A stretch of DNA of 64,000 nt from contig JAEVLN010000007.1 in NCBI GenBank assembly GCA_018350325.1, forward strand, positions 277,688 through 341,687, read 5' to 3'. The DNA comes from Globodera rostochiensis. Lineage: Eukaryota; Nematoda; Chromadorea; Rhabditida; Heteroderidae. Shown here piece after piece: positions 23,829-35,633 of the stretch. The notes beneath the pieces are model-generated. The model made no database searches. It saw only the letters and a list, made by a program, of their open reading frames with translations, and had not been told where the DNA came from. How positions within the stretch are numbered: position 1 is the first letter of the stretch; each line of letters opens with the position of its first letter. Both the position numbers and the translations under genes were made by a program.

Positions 23829-24753
23829 TCGGAATACCGTAATTTTGAGACAAATGTTCGAACTGAGAGATCAAACTCTTTTTTTTTTGTTAGTTTTTGG
23901 CTGTTGTTAGTTTCTTCACCGATGTTTTGATCAGATTTTCTTGGGCTACAAATATTTCACCATTTGCATAAAATGTAATTTCATCTTTTAAATAAATTTC
24001 AATATTTTTGTTTACTCTTCAACAACTCAATAAATATTTAATTCGATAACAACAATTTTATTTTTTTCACTTCAACTGCAATAAACGACAAAACTAACCA
24101 ATCTTAAAAAAATAAAGCAAACAAGGTTTATTAAAAGTTATTTAAAATATAATTTAATTAGGTACACTCAAATAACATCATTTCTACCGCAGATTGCCTA
24201 AATTTCGAAAATTTATATTTTAAAAGCTGTTAGAATTAATGCATTAAAAAATAGGTAATTATTTTTACGTTTTATGTGAAGAATAATAAACTAATAAATA
24301 TAATTTATAAAAAAATAAGTCATGTATTTTACGGGAAATAAATTCCGAATTTGTCAGGAAATTTTTTTGTTCTAAAATTAGTGTTCTTACCGGGGGTCAT
24401 TCCAGCATTCTCAGGTTAATTTTGGGCATTCTTTTATCGGAAATTTACAAAATGCTACAAATTTCTTCTCTAATTTAATCGCCACAAATTTGGCACCGCA
24501 GAATTAATTATTTATTTTATTCCTTTAAAATTGTCCAATTCCAAAATTAATGAATTACCCACTCAAATTCTACCCGAGCTAAAGCCGTTCGAACCAAATT
24601 TCTTTTAATTATCATAATTAAAAAGAAGCAAATTTAATTGCCGTAGACAAATTAATAAGCATTTGAAAGAAGGTTTAATTTAATATAAGTATAATGTCGT
24701 CCAACATAACTAAGAATTCGGAATTCCAATCTCCAAGATCAAAGTGATCAGTC
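23829..24753. other. Convergent intergenic region
   Basis: About 0.9 kb between two genes whose 3' ends face each other. AATAAA-type signals occur near 23990. No ORF or repeat stands out. Confidence 0.5.
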
Positions 24754-26650
24754 TTATTTGTTGCCCTTGATCATACGGATCAACGCATTTTTCAGGGTCG
24801 ATGGCTTTCCGCTGGTCTCCACCGCATGCTCAAGCGGAGTCTTAAAATGTAAAATAATTATGAATAAGTGAATTAAATAATGAAAAAAAAAATAAAGTTA
24901 CTAAAATTGGTGTAAAAAATTTCAAAAAAAGAAAATTTGCCTTGAAACGCTTCTCGTATTCGTGAGCAATGTCGCCAAGGTCCAGCTCCGAGTGCGCCAC
25001 AATCAAATGGATCAACATATCATCCTTACCACCTTTCTGGAAAAAAAACAAATATTTTTTTCATTGGTTTAGAATTAAATATTTTTATTGGTTTAGAATT
25101 AAATATTTTTATTGGTTTAGAATTAAACATTTAAACTCGGGTTGCTCCCTTACCCCCGACACTTTTTCGTCGGGGTTTTTCGTCCCCGAATTTTTTTTGT
25201 CGGGGTTTTCGTCGCAAAAGTCCGGGAAGCAACCCTTATGGATTACGGGTTTTTGCAACTTTTAAATATTTATTTAATCACCGTCAAGCTCTTGTGAAGC
25301 ATTTCGGCCACCTCCCCAATCGGGCCATTGCGCACAAAGCTGACAATGGCCAAAAGGGCACTCAGCTCGTCGCCGCTGAATTCGCCCTTAATCGCCTGCT
25401 CCATCGTATGCTTCTTGCCCAACTTTTCATACTTAAAAATGCAATTATTCAAATTTATTATTTATTTATTGAAAAAAAAATGTATCAAATGTTTTCTTTG
25501 TAAAAATAGGCACTTAGAAGGAAACTTAAAATAATTTTCTAACCCAAAAAAATTGTATATATATTTTAATTTAAATAATTAAAATTCATTTTCAGCAATG
25601 ACCTCGTTGAACATCATTTGAAGCTGGTTCAAGCTTTGGTTGGCCAACACTTTGATGAATGCGTCCTCATCGGTTCCCCACTTGCCCTCACCGGCCTTGT
25701 ACAATTTGTCGGCATCCTTAAATTATATGTAAAAACAAAATAATATTTAATACATAAATTTTGTTAAATATTTAATCGTGAATCTGACCAAAAAAGATTA
25801 AAATTTATGCAAAATTAAAACTGACCGCTTTGGCCTTGACTGGATCGGTGCGGTACGTCTCGTCCCGGTTCGCCTCCACCAAGTCGAGCAGCAAAGTCTT
25901 GAAGCTGCCGCTGGTCTCGGCCGCAAGGTCCTTCTCCAACTCGCGGTTGTACAGCTTCTGATAGGCTGCCTTGATCGCACGAAGCTGTGCATTGCTGCGA
26001 GTCACCAAGATCTTTTGTAAGCAAAAATTTACAGTTGATTATTTAATTTTATTTATAAATTAATTAATTATATATATTAAAAATGAAATTTTTTAAAATT
26101 ATTTTATAATGATTACAAATTTTAAAGTTTAGAGATTTTTATTATTCTAACTCACCTCGATAAGCATGTCTTCGTTAGTGCCCAAGCCCTAAATGAACAA
26201 AAAAAAAAAGATTTTGATTCAATCCAATTTTCTTTTATTTATTTTTTCTCACCACCTTCATGGCCTTTGACAAGTATTTGGCGTCATGTTCAGCCGGTGT
26301 GTCCAACAGGGCCAAGTACAGGCTGTTCGTGGCCACTTCACTTGGTGGCAATTTGTCCTTGAGCGCCTGGGCCAAATCGGCTCCGCCGTACTTGGAACGA
26401 TAGTTTTGGATCAGTTCTTGGCGCTAAAATTTGGTTTTGAATTTTTGTTTAAAACAATAAGCCATAATTAATTAAATTTTTTATGAATTTCCAATCCACG
26501 AGCCTGAGCATTGTTTGGCGAAGTCAGCAGTTGGACAATTTTGTCATGTTGAATGGTTGGTCCGTGGGTGGTGATCACCTGGTGAATGATCTCAACCTCC
26601 TTCACGACCTGATACGCCGGGTTGTGGCCAATGCGTGGGCTCAACGGCAT
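24754..26650 (-). CDS. Annexin, four repeats, no signal peptide
   Basis: Eight exons (26504-26650, 26256-26423, 26156-26188, 25826-26011, 25603-25716, 25282-25431, 24941-25036, 24754-24840) encode 326 aa, the normal length of a short-tail annexin. Four annexin repeats are visible. Repeats 2 and 3 keep the type II calcium loop (KGLGTNEDMLIE; GKWGTDEDAFIK). Repeat 1 (TTHGPTIQHD) and repeat 4 (KGGKDDMLIH) have degenerate loops. Annexins bind acidic phospholipids in a calcium-dependent way in the cytoplasm; some cyst-nematode annexins are reported as secreted effectors, but this one has no leader. Introns 1 and 7 need GC donors (CAG|GCTCGT and AAG|GCAAAT): using them gives NAQRQEL and KRFKTPLEHA, exactly the annexin consensus, while no nearby GT keeps the frame. 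Family certain. Confidence 0.95.
25136..25237. mobile_element. Short TIR element in annexin intron
   Basis: Ends CGGGTTGCTCCC and GGGAAGCAACCC surround GTCGGGGTTTTTCGTCCCCG-type inverted repeats. Same terminal theme (GGGTTGCTCCC) as 6267 and 10910. No clear target duplication. Confidence 0.5.
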
Positions 26651-29600
26651 TTTTGATGAATTTTAATAGTGATTTTTACAGACTTAAAAATGAATAAAGT
26701 TAAATGCATAATTAAAAATGAATGGTTATGAAAAGTTTGCAAATTGGAAACCGTAATTTGAATAAGAAATATTTAAAATATTAAATAAAAATTTGTTATT
26801 TCAATTCAAAGAATGAGAGCGATAAGAAATTGAAAGAAAAATGTAAGAAATGAAAGATTTAAAGAATTCCCCCGACCTTATAAAGAAATAAAATGAAGGA
26901 ATTGATGATAAATAGCGAATAAGACAGAATTCTGATGATTCATTTATGAAAAAAGCGACAAACATGCATCGAATATGGAGAAATTAAGGCGATTGGGCGC
27001 TGAGAAGAAATTGCACATTTTAAAAAACAAAACAAAAAAAGCATTTTATTTATTTTGAACCACACTTTTGTCTGGGGAAAATTGTAAGAATTTTCTTTAA
27101 AAGCATTAAAAAGAAATTTGGGATTTTAACAAAATTTATTAAATCATAAATTTATAACATTAAATTTTAATGAACCCCCCCGTAAGTTTTAATTTATTTT
27201 TTTCCAAATAAATTGCCTAAAAATCGTTTTGCCATTTTGCTAAAAACAAAATTGGCCATCGTAAAATGGTGATTGGGATGAGAAAACCATTGCATTTGGT
27301 CGCCAATTTTGCTGTACACACACACATAGCGTTTGTTGGATGGGCAAAAATGCGGTCTGCTGGCTGTGTAAAATGTGTAAAAAAAATGAAGAAAATTAAA
27401 TTCTTTTTTTAGCAAATTGTTATTATAAATTGTCAAAAAACAAACAAATCTTTTAAAAGTAAAGACAACAAAAATAAATAAACATTTAAAAGAAAACTTT
27501 TAACAAAAAATGTGTTTTAAATCTAACGAGTTTAGTAGAGATGATCAGGGAACTGACACAAGAAAAAACATATGGACCTAGTTAAAGGATCTTTTCATTC
27601 TGAATTTTAGTGCAATTTATTTTATAAAAATAAATATATTTTATTTTATAAAAACTAATAACAAAAAGACAAAAAGCTGCTCCTTTTTATACATATTAAT
27701 GAGGCGGCGTCTCATTGTTAATCGGGATGATTTGTTGTTATCGTTGACGTACAAAAACAACAACAACAACAAAGGGCTCTTTTGTGGTGAAAGTGCAAAA
27801 ATATAAATAATATATAATATAATAAAACAGGTTTACAACAACAATAATTGAATGTGCACAATGCGGTTGATCGTAAAATGATTGGGGTTGGAAAACAATA
27901 AAAAAAAAAATATTTTGCACTTTGCCACCGGATTCACTCACTCAATGCTCGGAGGGACAAAGATGCCTCGCCCTCGGCTTCCGCTTTTTGGACCATTTCT
28001 TTATTTTCAAATAAATATTAATTTCGTTTTTTGAAATTTTTTAAATAGAAATTATTGGTTTGGCGTTATGAAAATGTGCAAATTTTTCTCAAATTTACGA
28101 ATTTCGCAACTAAATAAAATTAAAATCTCTTTTTTTTGCATAAAATTAATGTGAACAACAAATGGACGCGAATAATGTGTGTACGACGTACCCGTTAAAT
28201 AGTCATTTTTTTAATCCAAAGGCCAAAGTTTGCGGAGAGAGAAGCTAAAAAAAAGTGAACAGAGTTGACGACAAATGTTTTGAGAAAAAATGGATTTTTG
28301 GAGTAAAAGAATTTTACGAAAATTGTACACAATTGAATTTAAACAAAACATTTTTTCCGATATGAGTCATTTCTTTAAATAAAAGTATCCAATTCCTACA
28401 GAATTATTCATTTTTTAAAAATTGTAAATACGATGAATCAGTCAAAATCATTTTTTGAAAAATGAAAATGTTATTTTTTGACAAATAAAAAATTGTTCCA
28501 TATGAATCATTTTTGTTTGAATGCTTTGATTCATCAAAAATAAAATGTGCATTTTTCTACATAAATGACTAATTTTTTTAAAATATTTTCAAAATGACTT
28601 TTTGAAGTTAATAAAAATATTCATTAGAAAAAATTTGCTAAAATCTCATGCCTAAATACACGTACCTATCTACTTTCTTTCTTAATAAAATATCTAAAAA
28701 AAAAAATAATTCATTTTTCAAATTGATGAATGACCAAAAGTTTTGAAAATATTAAAATATTAATTTTCTTATCAAATTCATTCATTTTTATATTACGAAA
28801 ATGCAAAGGAACACAAAAAAAAAAGCAATCGTTGGTATTTATTTTCCACTTCACCCAAACACAAAAAATTGGGCGACCATTCTCACAAACTTTGGTCGAT
28901 CGGTCGGTGGTCATACTTTTGGGGGCAAAATGAATAACAAAGAAAAAAAAGAAAGAAAAGTGCGCTGTTGTTGAAGATGAGAGGAGGCGATAAGAGAGAG
29001 AGGAGTTTTATGTGCTGTTTTTTTTTGCAGAAAAAAAAAAGAAAAATAAATAAAAGAATAATTATAAATAAAGTAAATACAATTTTGTATAAAAGTTAAA
29101 GCTTTATTTGACCTAAATAATTTGTATGCCAATATTAAATATTAAAAAAGGATGGTAAATTTTAATTTAAACCAGTTAAAGCCGTAAATCTCAAGATGCA
29201 GGGTTTGAAAAAAGCAAATCCAGACTATTTTTTACGAGATTTTTTAAAATTCAAGCGATGATTTTTTGTCAAATGTTATGACAGATCCGGGCAATTCTAT
29301 ACCGTGATCAAACTTATCAGGATCCCAGACCGTATCCCTCTAGTGCTAGACTACCGTAATAAACCGGGACCAGGAATTTTGTCAGGATCCCGGCATCCGT
29401 ATTCCAGATTCTAGGTTCCGTGATCAAACCGGGCCTGTAAATCAGGGACCCGGCCCGTGATCCCGTATAGGTAATTTTGCTTCCCGATCTCGTATCAAAA
29501 CTCACGGCTTTCTTTGTATAGAACCAGAATTTTGGCAAAAACACTGTTAGGTATATTTTTTTTTGATGAAAAATGAATTGGACATTTAAGTATGTGCGGA

Positions 29601-29987
29601 AGAGAATGTGTTGTGACATTTTGGAAGAGCGAGAAAATGTGTCAAAATGTAATTGTGAAAAGGAAATTCTTGTTTTGGCAAAATTTGGACACAACCTTTA
29701 ACTTTGAAGGTGCTAAACTTTTCTTTTTTTTTTGTGAAATTTTAATGATACATTTTTTTTTGGCAAAAATAGTTTTGAATGTGATTAAAAAATAAAAAAA
29801 ACAAAAGCTTAGACATAGATGCGCGCACAAATTGATCAAAAATTTATTTTAAAAAATCGTAATAAACTAATATCAATGCTTTTAGACTAATGCGTGTGCC
29901 ATTATTGTCTGTAAAATAATTCACAATTTGCTGAATTGAGCGTACAAAAAAATTAAATTTGAATCAAATTTGTTCTCGAATTTTTGC
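26651..29987. other. Intergenic, no gene seen
   Basis: About 3.3 kb between a divergent and a tandem minus-strand gene. It contains a CAA/GTT microsatellite near 27760, a CACACACA stretch near 27315, and a block with GGGATCCTGA/CCCGGCCCGTGATCCCG-type repeats at 29285-29500. The ORFs are short and AT-biased and none resembles a protein. Confidence 0.5.
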
Positions 29988-32279
29988 TTATCTAACACAT
30001 GGCGTATATCCCTCAGGCGCAAGTCGTTTTTCACACTTTACGGCATGTTCGTTCTGGAAAATGTGCTCATCATCGAACAAACGCTGATTTCGAAGAATGC
30101 AACTGAATTAGGGGGGGGGGGGAGGGTTAAAAATTGTAAAAATTTTGAAAAAAAAACTCGATGCAGGTCGTAGAGGTTGCATCTGAACCAGAATCGTCCC
30201 TTTGCAGCTTACAGAAGAAGACAAAATCATCGTCCTAAAAAATTGAATGTTTTAATGAGCAAATCGGAACAAATTATGATTGAATTTTGTCGATTTAATA
30301 AATAAAAATGAGGAATTTAATTATAAAATAAATTTAATTAATAAATTTAACATTTTTTTTGTTAATTACGACCTGCCAATATAGCCCAACACTGTATCGG
30401 ATGCCATCAAATATGCATCCAACGGGAACCATGTGAAAACCATCCATATGTTTATGTTGACACTCATAACTGAAAATTGTTATTTATTTTATTTAAAGGA
30501 ACTTTTTTTTTTGTATATTTTTGATTAATAGATAATTTATTTTAATTGGACAAAATGTCATAAATAAAAAAGGCCAATTTGGAGACAAAATGTCCAAATA
30601 TACCGACGTTGTGAAATTGCTGTCGATTGCCTCGCCAACAATCAAACTTTTGTTGCTGGCTACGTCAAAACAACCGCCTGGCCAAGCGTTTTCCAACACG
30701 CATTGCCACCAAATTTGTTTCTGAATAATTTAAAATTAAAATTATAAATAGCTCAACAAATTAAATTCAATTTAATTGTTGTTTTATTAATTTATAAAAT
30801 ACTTATAATTTTGCACAAATCTTACCACATTGTCTACCCAAATCTCGCCGGGCAAATATGTCTTGTCCAATTGCCCGTCCGGCACGCATCCGATCATTTG
30901 ACGTCTCGCATTTTCGCCAAACGGCACACATTGCATACGGTAACGCCCGGACTGGTAGGTTCCGTTCAGGGTCAAACGTTTTCTGTAAATTATGATAAAT
31001 GTTTTATTTAATTTTTAAAATTAATTTAAACATTTTCATTTTGTTAAAATATTGGACAAATTTGAGCAACTAAAAGAAGTTTTTGAGATTTTCAAAGTTT
31101 CGTTAATTTTTTATACCCAAAGGATCCGTTAATGTCTCAAAAGTTTCACAGTTATAGACAAATAAAAAATAAATACAAATTAAAACATACCTAAATAAAT
31201 TTAAATAATTTTTGTATTTGGCTTAACAAAAACTTGCCCGTTTTCATCAATGCAACCAATGGTCACCAGCTTTCCTTCCCGGCACTCATACCACACAATG
31301 CCGCGTTCAATCTGTTTGTTTTTAATATTAAAAATAATTTTTTAAAAAATATTTTCAAAAACCTGCTCCCCGTTGGCAATCCAACGCGGTGTCTCGTTCA
31401 CATTATCATCCGTCCAACAATCATTGTCCCCATGGGGTATAAATTTGGTTGTGTCCGCCACATTGCCGGACGAAGTGTCGCTGGAATTTGAACCGCTCTC
31501 GTTTTTGGCATTTTGATCATCCGCCAACGCGGCAGAAACGAGCGGAACATTGCCTAAAGCAATTTGAAAATTTTTTAAAATGCTAAAATTTAAATTTACG
31601 CCTCTCTACGATGTTTCTAAGGTTGTTTGCTGATCATGCAAGATTAGTGATCAGACAAAGAGTTTTTATCAGTTATCGATCACTCATAACTAGGGTAGAG
31701 CACGGGAGGGAGCGGGACCAGTACTGAATTGTCTTTGAAAAATTTAGTCCCGTTTTTTTTCAAATTTAGTTATAAATAGTCCCGGTTTTTTAAAAAACGT
31801 TTTTTTCGTCCCTTAGTCCCGGGTTTTTGACCGAGACTAAATCAGTCCCCGGTTTTTCCCAAAAGTCCAGGTCCTATTCCACCCTACTCATAACCGAAAA
31901 TGCCCATTTCACCTTCATTTGCCAGTTCACCGCCCGCCACTGCCGGTTGCGGCCCAGTGAGTCCCGCTTCTTCAGCTTGTTGCTGCTGATCAGTTCCGTT
32001 CACAGTGTCTGTGATCAATTCTACCACCTCAATGGTTGCATTGGAAACAACTTGTTGATTGCTCGTCGATGTTGCAGCATCGTGCATAATCTGATCAGCA
32101 ATTGTGACATTGAACCCATCTTGCTGATCACTCGATGTTGCAGCTTCATTCACTGTCTGATCAGCAACACTTGCATTCTGTGGCATGCCATCACCGAATG
32201 TGATGACTGTGATTAATAATAGTAGGGAAAAATTGGTGATCAGAACAATGAGATTGGACGAATTCATGTCTAAATTCAT
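29988..32279 (-). CDS. Secreted Cys-rich protein with MIG-18-like (fibronectin-I-type) repeats
   Basis: Eight exons (31895-32279, 31363-31553, 31238-31311, 30826-30982, 30608-30720, 30373-30469, 30158-30234, 29988-30102) give 402 aa with consistent phases. The N-terminus is hydrophobic (LIVLITNFSLLLLITVITF), then comes a Ser/Thr/Gln-rich low-complexity region. The C-terminal half repeats a short Cys/Trp module: WYECREGKLVTIGCIDENG, YRMQCVPFG...MIGCVPDG, WWQCVLENAWPGGCF, YECQHKHM...VPVGCIFDG and CEKRLAPEGYTPCV. This spacing matches the MIG-18-type fibronectin I-like domain of nematode extracellular proteins; the domain call is by eye. Function is likely extracellular matrix; a parasitic role is speculation. 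Intron 3 uses a GC donor (GG|GCAAGT). The intron 1 donor lies inside the target duplication of a MITE. A G12 run sits in the last intron. Confidence 0.78.
30111..30122 (+). repeat. G12 homopolymer
   Basis: Run of 12 G in the last intron of the MIG-18-like gene, on the non-coding strand just upstream of the acceptor (a C tract in the transcript). Confidence 0.9.
31691..31886. mobile_element. hAT-like MITE at a 5' splice site
   Basis: Ends TAGGGTAGAGC and ATTCCACCCTA, with a perfect 8-bp duplication CTCATAAC at 31683-31690 and 31887-31894. The interior has repeated AGTCCCGG/CCGGGACT. On the coding strand each duplication reads GTTATGAG, and the downstream one is the intron 1 donor of the MIG-18-like gene. 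Confidence 0.85.
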
Positions 32280-33633
32280 TGCAAATAATTTTAATTTTAA
32301 TAATTACTCAATATTTTATGTTTTTGTTTTGATCAGTAAATGTGTTCTTTAAGTTTAGGGACAAATATTTATGATCATCAGTGATAAAATAGGGTAGGAA
32401 AATATATAAATATTACAAATTATAAATTTAAAAATAATTATGGCGCATTTTTGAACGCTTTCGTGCTCATTTGTATGAAAGGCTTGGCAACGCGTTCGGA
32501 CACATAATGCGGTAATGTTGTGCAGTTGACAACGCCCCCCAGCATTTAAATATACTCCCAAATTTGATTGTTAATTATCAAATTTTTTGCGATTAGATCA
32601 CTCAAAATTTTTAAAACAGTTCCAGTTTAGTGGGGGGGGGGGGGGGGGGGGGGGTTGGCTGCGGCCAGTTCCATTGTCCTGCCATTTTTTTACGATTGTT
32701 GCAACTGATGAGGCAAATTTTACGGGTTTCGCTTTACAAACTCCGTTGTCCCATCGAGAAGAAGTCGCGGAAATGCATGCATTTGGCCGCAGTGTGTAAT
32801 TAATAAATTAAAAATAAATGTTATTTTTTTTACGCTTTACATTAAATGCTATACAAATTGAAAAGTGAAAATTGAGAATCAAATTGTCACAAATTTGCTG
32901 GTATTTTATTTAATCAAATAAAATGTTTAATTAATACCTAATTGATTCTTTTAAATTCGTTGAAGATCGATCAGTTTATTTACCAATTTTATTGTTTTTT
33001 TGTTTTATTATTAAAACATAAATTTCAAATCATTTCTAAGCATATTCGACTCACAATAAATTAACGGAATTTCCTCAACAAAATTTTATGCATTTTTATT
33101 TGCTTTCACAAACGTTCAATCGACGGCCCGTCGGGTCTTTTTCGTTGTCATGGTGAGAGGAATTATATTTATTTTTTTGCTTTTTCTTTTTTACGTTCGC
33201 GACTTTTGTTTAATGGACGATGAATGAATGATGAACACGCGGAGAGAAATGCTCAAAATTCACAAAGGAATTTTTTTATAAAATTATAAACAATGGCTTC
33301 TGATGGGTTTACTCATTTTTAATAATTTTTAATCTTTGTGCTTTTAAATTAAAAAAACAATAAAAAATTGATAAATAAATTTTTAAAAATTCAAAATGTA
33401 AAGTTTTTCGATTTAAATTTAATTTTTGTATGCCATAATTAAGTTTATTATAAATCTTTTTTGGATTCAAGAAAATTTGCTGAAATATGAAAAAGGTTTA
33501 TAGGTAATATATATAGGAGAATATGACATTGTTTTAATTTTGTTTTTTTTTAATTTGTTGTTTTTAAATTTGTTTTTTTTAAATTTGTTTTTTATTTATT
33601 TGTTATTTTCGTTATGCCGCTAAAAATAAATTG
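32280..33633. other. Divergent intergenic region with G23 run
   Basis: About 1.35 kb between divergently transcribed genes. A run of 23 G occupies 32632-32654. No other gene or element was seen; T-rich tracts dominate 33530-33600. Confidence 0.5.
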
Positions 33634-34820
33634 ATGAACTTTTTGAACCATCAAAATAACATCATAAATGTAAGTTTAATCGGGCTAAAAGCCATGAAAA
33701 AAATGCTAATCCAACCAGAAAAAGTCAAAAAGTTTGGTCTGCCAATGTTTAGTTCTGCAATATATTAAATTTATTTTTCTTTTATTTTTAAAAAAAATTT
33801 ATTCCTTTTCATGTTTAGCATTATTTAATTTATAATTCAAGTGTTGCTCTGAGAATGGACAATAATCTAAGCCAATATGTGAATTTTTTAATTTAAAAAA
33901 CAATAAAATTTTTCATTAAAACCAATAGAAAAAATAATATTTATTTTAGGAACATTTGAGGCCCGGACCTCCGAAAGCTACGCCAGCTCTTCAGCCAATT
34001 TATTGTTATATTTGTGGACGCCAATTTGGTTCCAAAAGCATTGGTAAAACATCAAATAATATTTTGTGCATTTAAAAATGGCATTATTTAATTAACAAAT
34101 AATAAAAAAAATTATTAAAAGGCATTCATCAACCGCAATGCCTTAAAAAATGGAAAATTCAAAATGAGCAATTGCCCAAAGAATTACGTCGACACGCGCC
34201 GGAAGCACCAAAAATTATTCGAAACGGTTTCAAACTATTAACAATATCTAAAATAATTAAATTCTAAAGACAGTATTTGATAATTTTAAATAAAAAATTT
34301 ATTAAAATATTTTAAAGCCGAATTTAAGCGGACAATTCCATTGATGTGAATGCCACAAATATGGCCGCTTATGAGGCATCTTTGGCTCAACTAATCCGTT
34401 GCGCGAATTGTGGGCGAAAATTAGCGCCCGAACGACTACAGGCAAACATTAAAATGACAATTAAAATAATTCTGATTAATTATTAAATTATAATTGAAAA
34501 AATTAAAGTACATGTAATAATAATAATATTATTAAAGTATTCGCAGGTTCAAATGCCTCAAAATTTCTCTAATTTTTTGTAAAATATTTTTGGAATGCAT
34601 TTTTCTTTATGAAAAGCCAATTTTTAGTGAGGGGTGCATTGAAATTTACCATTTAAAAAAAAATTATGCAAAAAAATGTCCCTAAAACGTTAATTAGGCA
34701 CATCAACGTGCGTGCACAAAAGAGCATCCGGGCGTGCCGATTAGCGTCCTGCCGCCGGGCCAACACCACCGTCAACCACATTTGGCCACCAGTTTGGCGA
34801 CTAAAAAGGCCAAGAAATAA
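33634..34820 (+). CDS. ZC2HC-type zinc-finger protein
   Basis: Exons 33634-33669, 33950-34043, 34122-34226, 34329-34441 and 34698-34820 give 156 aa in phase. Two C2HC fingers are plain: [21 protein letters not shown] and CANCGRKLAPERLQAHQRAC, each C-x2-C-x12-H-x3/4-C as in the ZC2HC1 family (two fingers joined by a short linker, KKWKIQNEQLPKELR). The tail is basic (ATKKAKK). Homologues are small proteins, several linked to cilia or sperm; a role here is unknown. The fourth intron uses a GC donor (CTACAG|GCAAAC), needed to keep LQAHQRAC intact. The first short exon (MNFLNHQNNIIN) is the least certain part. A foldback element starts right after the stop codon. Confidence 0.85.
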
Positions 34821-35155
34821 ATTTTGGTGCTAGGTAGTTTTCGTAAAAACTGCCACCATGGGCGCCTTATACCATTGCAAAGCTCTATATGAGAATAGAA
34901 AAGGGTTGTAAAACTAAATTAAGGAGTAAAACAAAGTTTAAAAAAAGTTATGATCAGAAAACCACGAAAAAGCCCGATTTTTGGCAATTTTATGTATAAA
35001 TTTTTTGAAACTTCTCAAACCACTTGGACTTGTGATACTTTTTCTTTTCATTTAGAGCTTAAAGTATTTAGCATGAATAGTCAATATCATGGGTGAATGG
35101 TCTAGTGGTATGCATGGTGGCAGTTTTTACGAAACGACCCAGCACGATAAATTTT
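34818..35155. mobile_element. Foldback element carrying a tRNA-Pro 5' fragment
   Basis: Long inverted ends: GTAAAAACTGCCACCATG (to 34860) and CATGGTGGCAGTTTTTAC (from 35113), extended outward by GTGCTAGG/GACCCAGCAC. Inside are inverted copies of CAAAGCTCTA/TAGAGCTT. Next to the right end, 35091-35112 is the first 22 nt of the tRNA-Pro at 46527, with one change, together with matching 5' flank (TAGCATGAA). The related element at 46655-47040 has the same terminal theme. Confidence 0.75.
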
Positions 35156-35633
35156 GTGTAACTGGTAGCTCTTAAAATGACTTAGTTAGAATTTTTGTTT
35201 AGTCGATTGAAAAAGGAATGACCATAAATATAGATTTTAGAAAATAAATATTAGAAAAAGAATATCTGTTCTAAAATTTTGTTTATTAATGCTTAAATAA
35301 TATATTAATGTGTTTAGTTTGCATTTTATTTCTGTATCATATTAATCACAATTTGTGTAATTAAATAAATTCATTTGCATATAATTAATGATTTTCAACG
35401 ATTATAATGTAATTAATAAAAAAATAACTAATACAACCTTAACTTTTAGCAAAATCTTTTATACTTATACAAACAATTTCACAAGTTAAAACAACAATAA
35501 CAGATTTAACCAATCATCGTTCAAGGATTTTAAACACATTAAATGATCTCTAAACAGAGTTGTTTGACCTTCAGATTTAAGCATCAAATTAACCCCGAAG
35601 ACCAAAACATCAAAAATAAATTTAAAAAATCAT

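Noticed and set aside
35091..35112. Second tRNA-Pro gene
   Set aside because: Only the first 22 nt are present and the rest is the inverted end of a foldback element.
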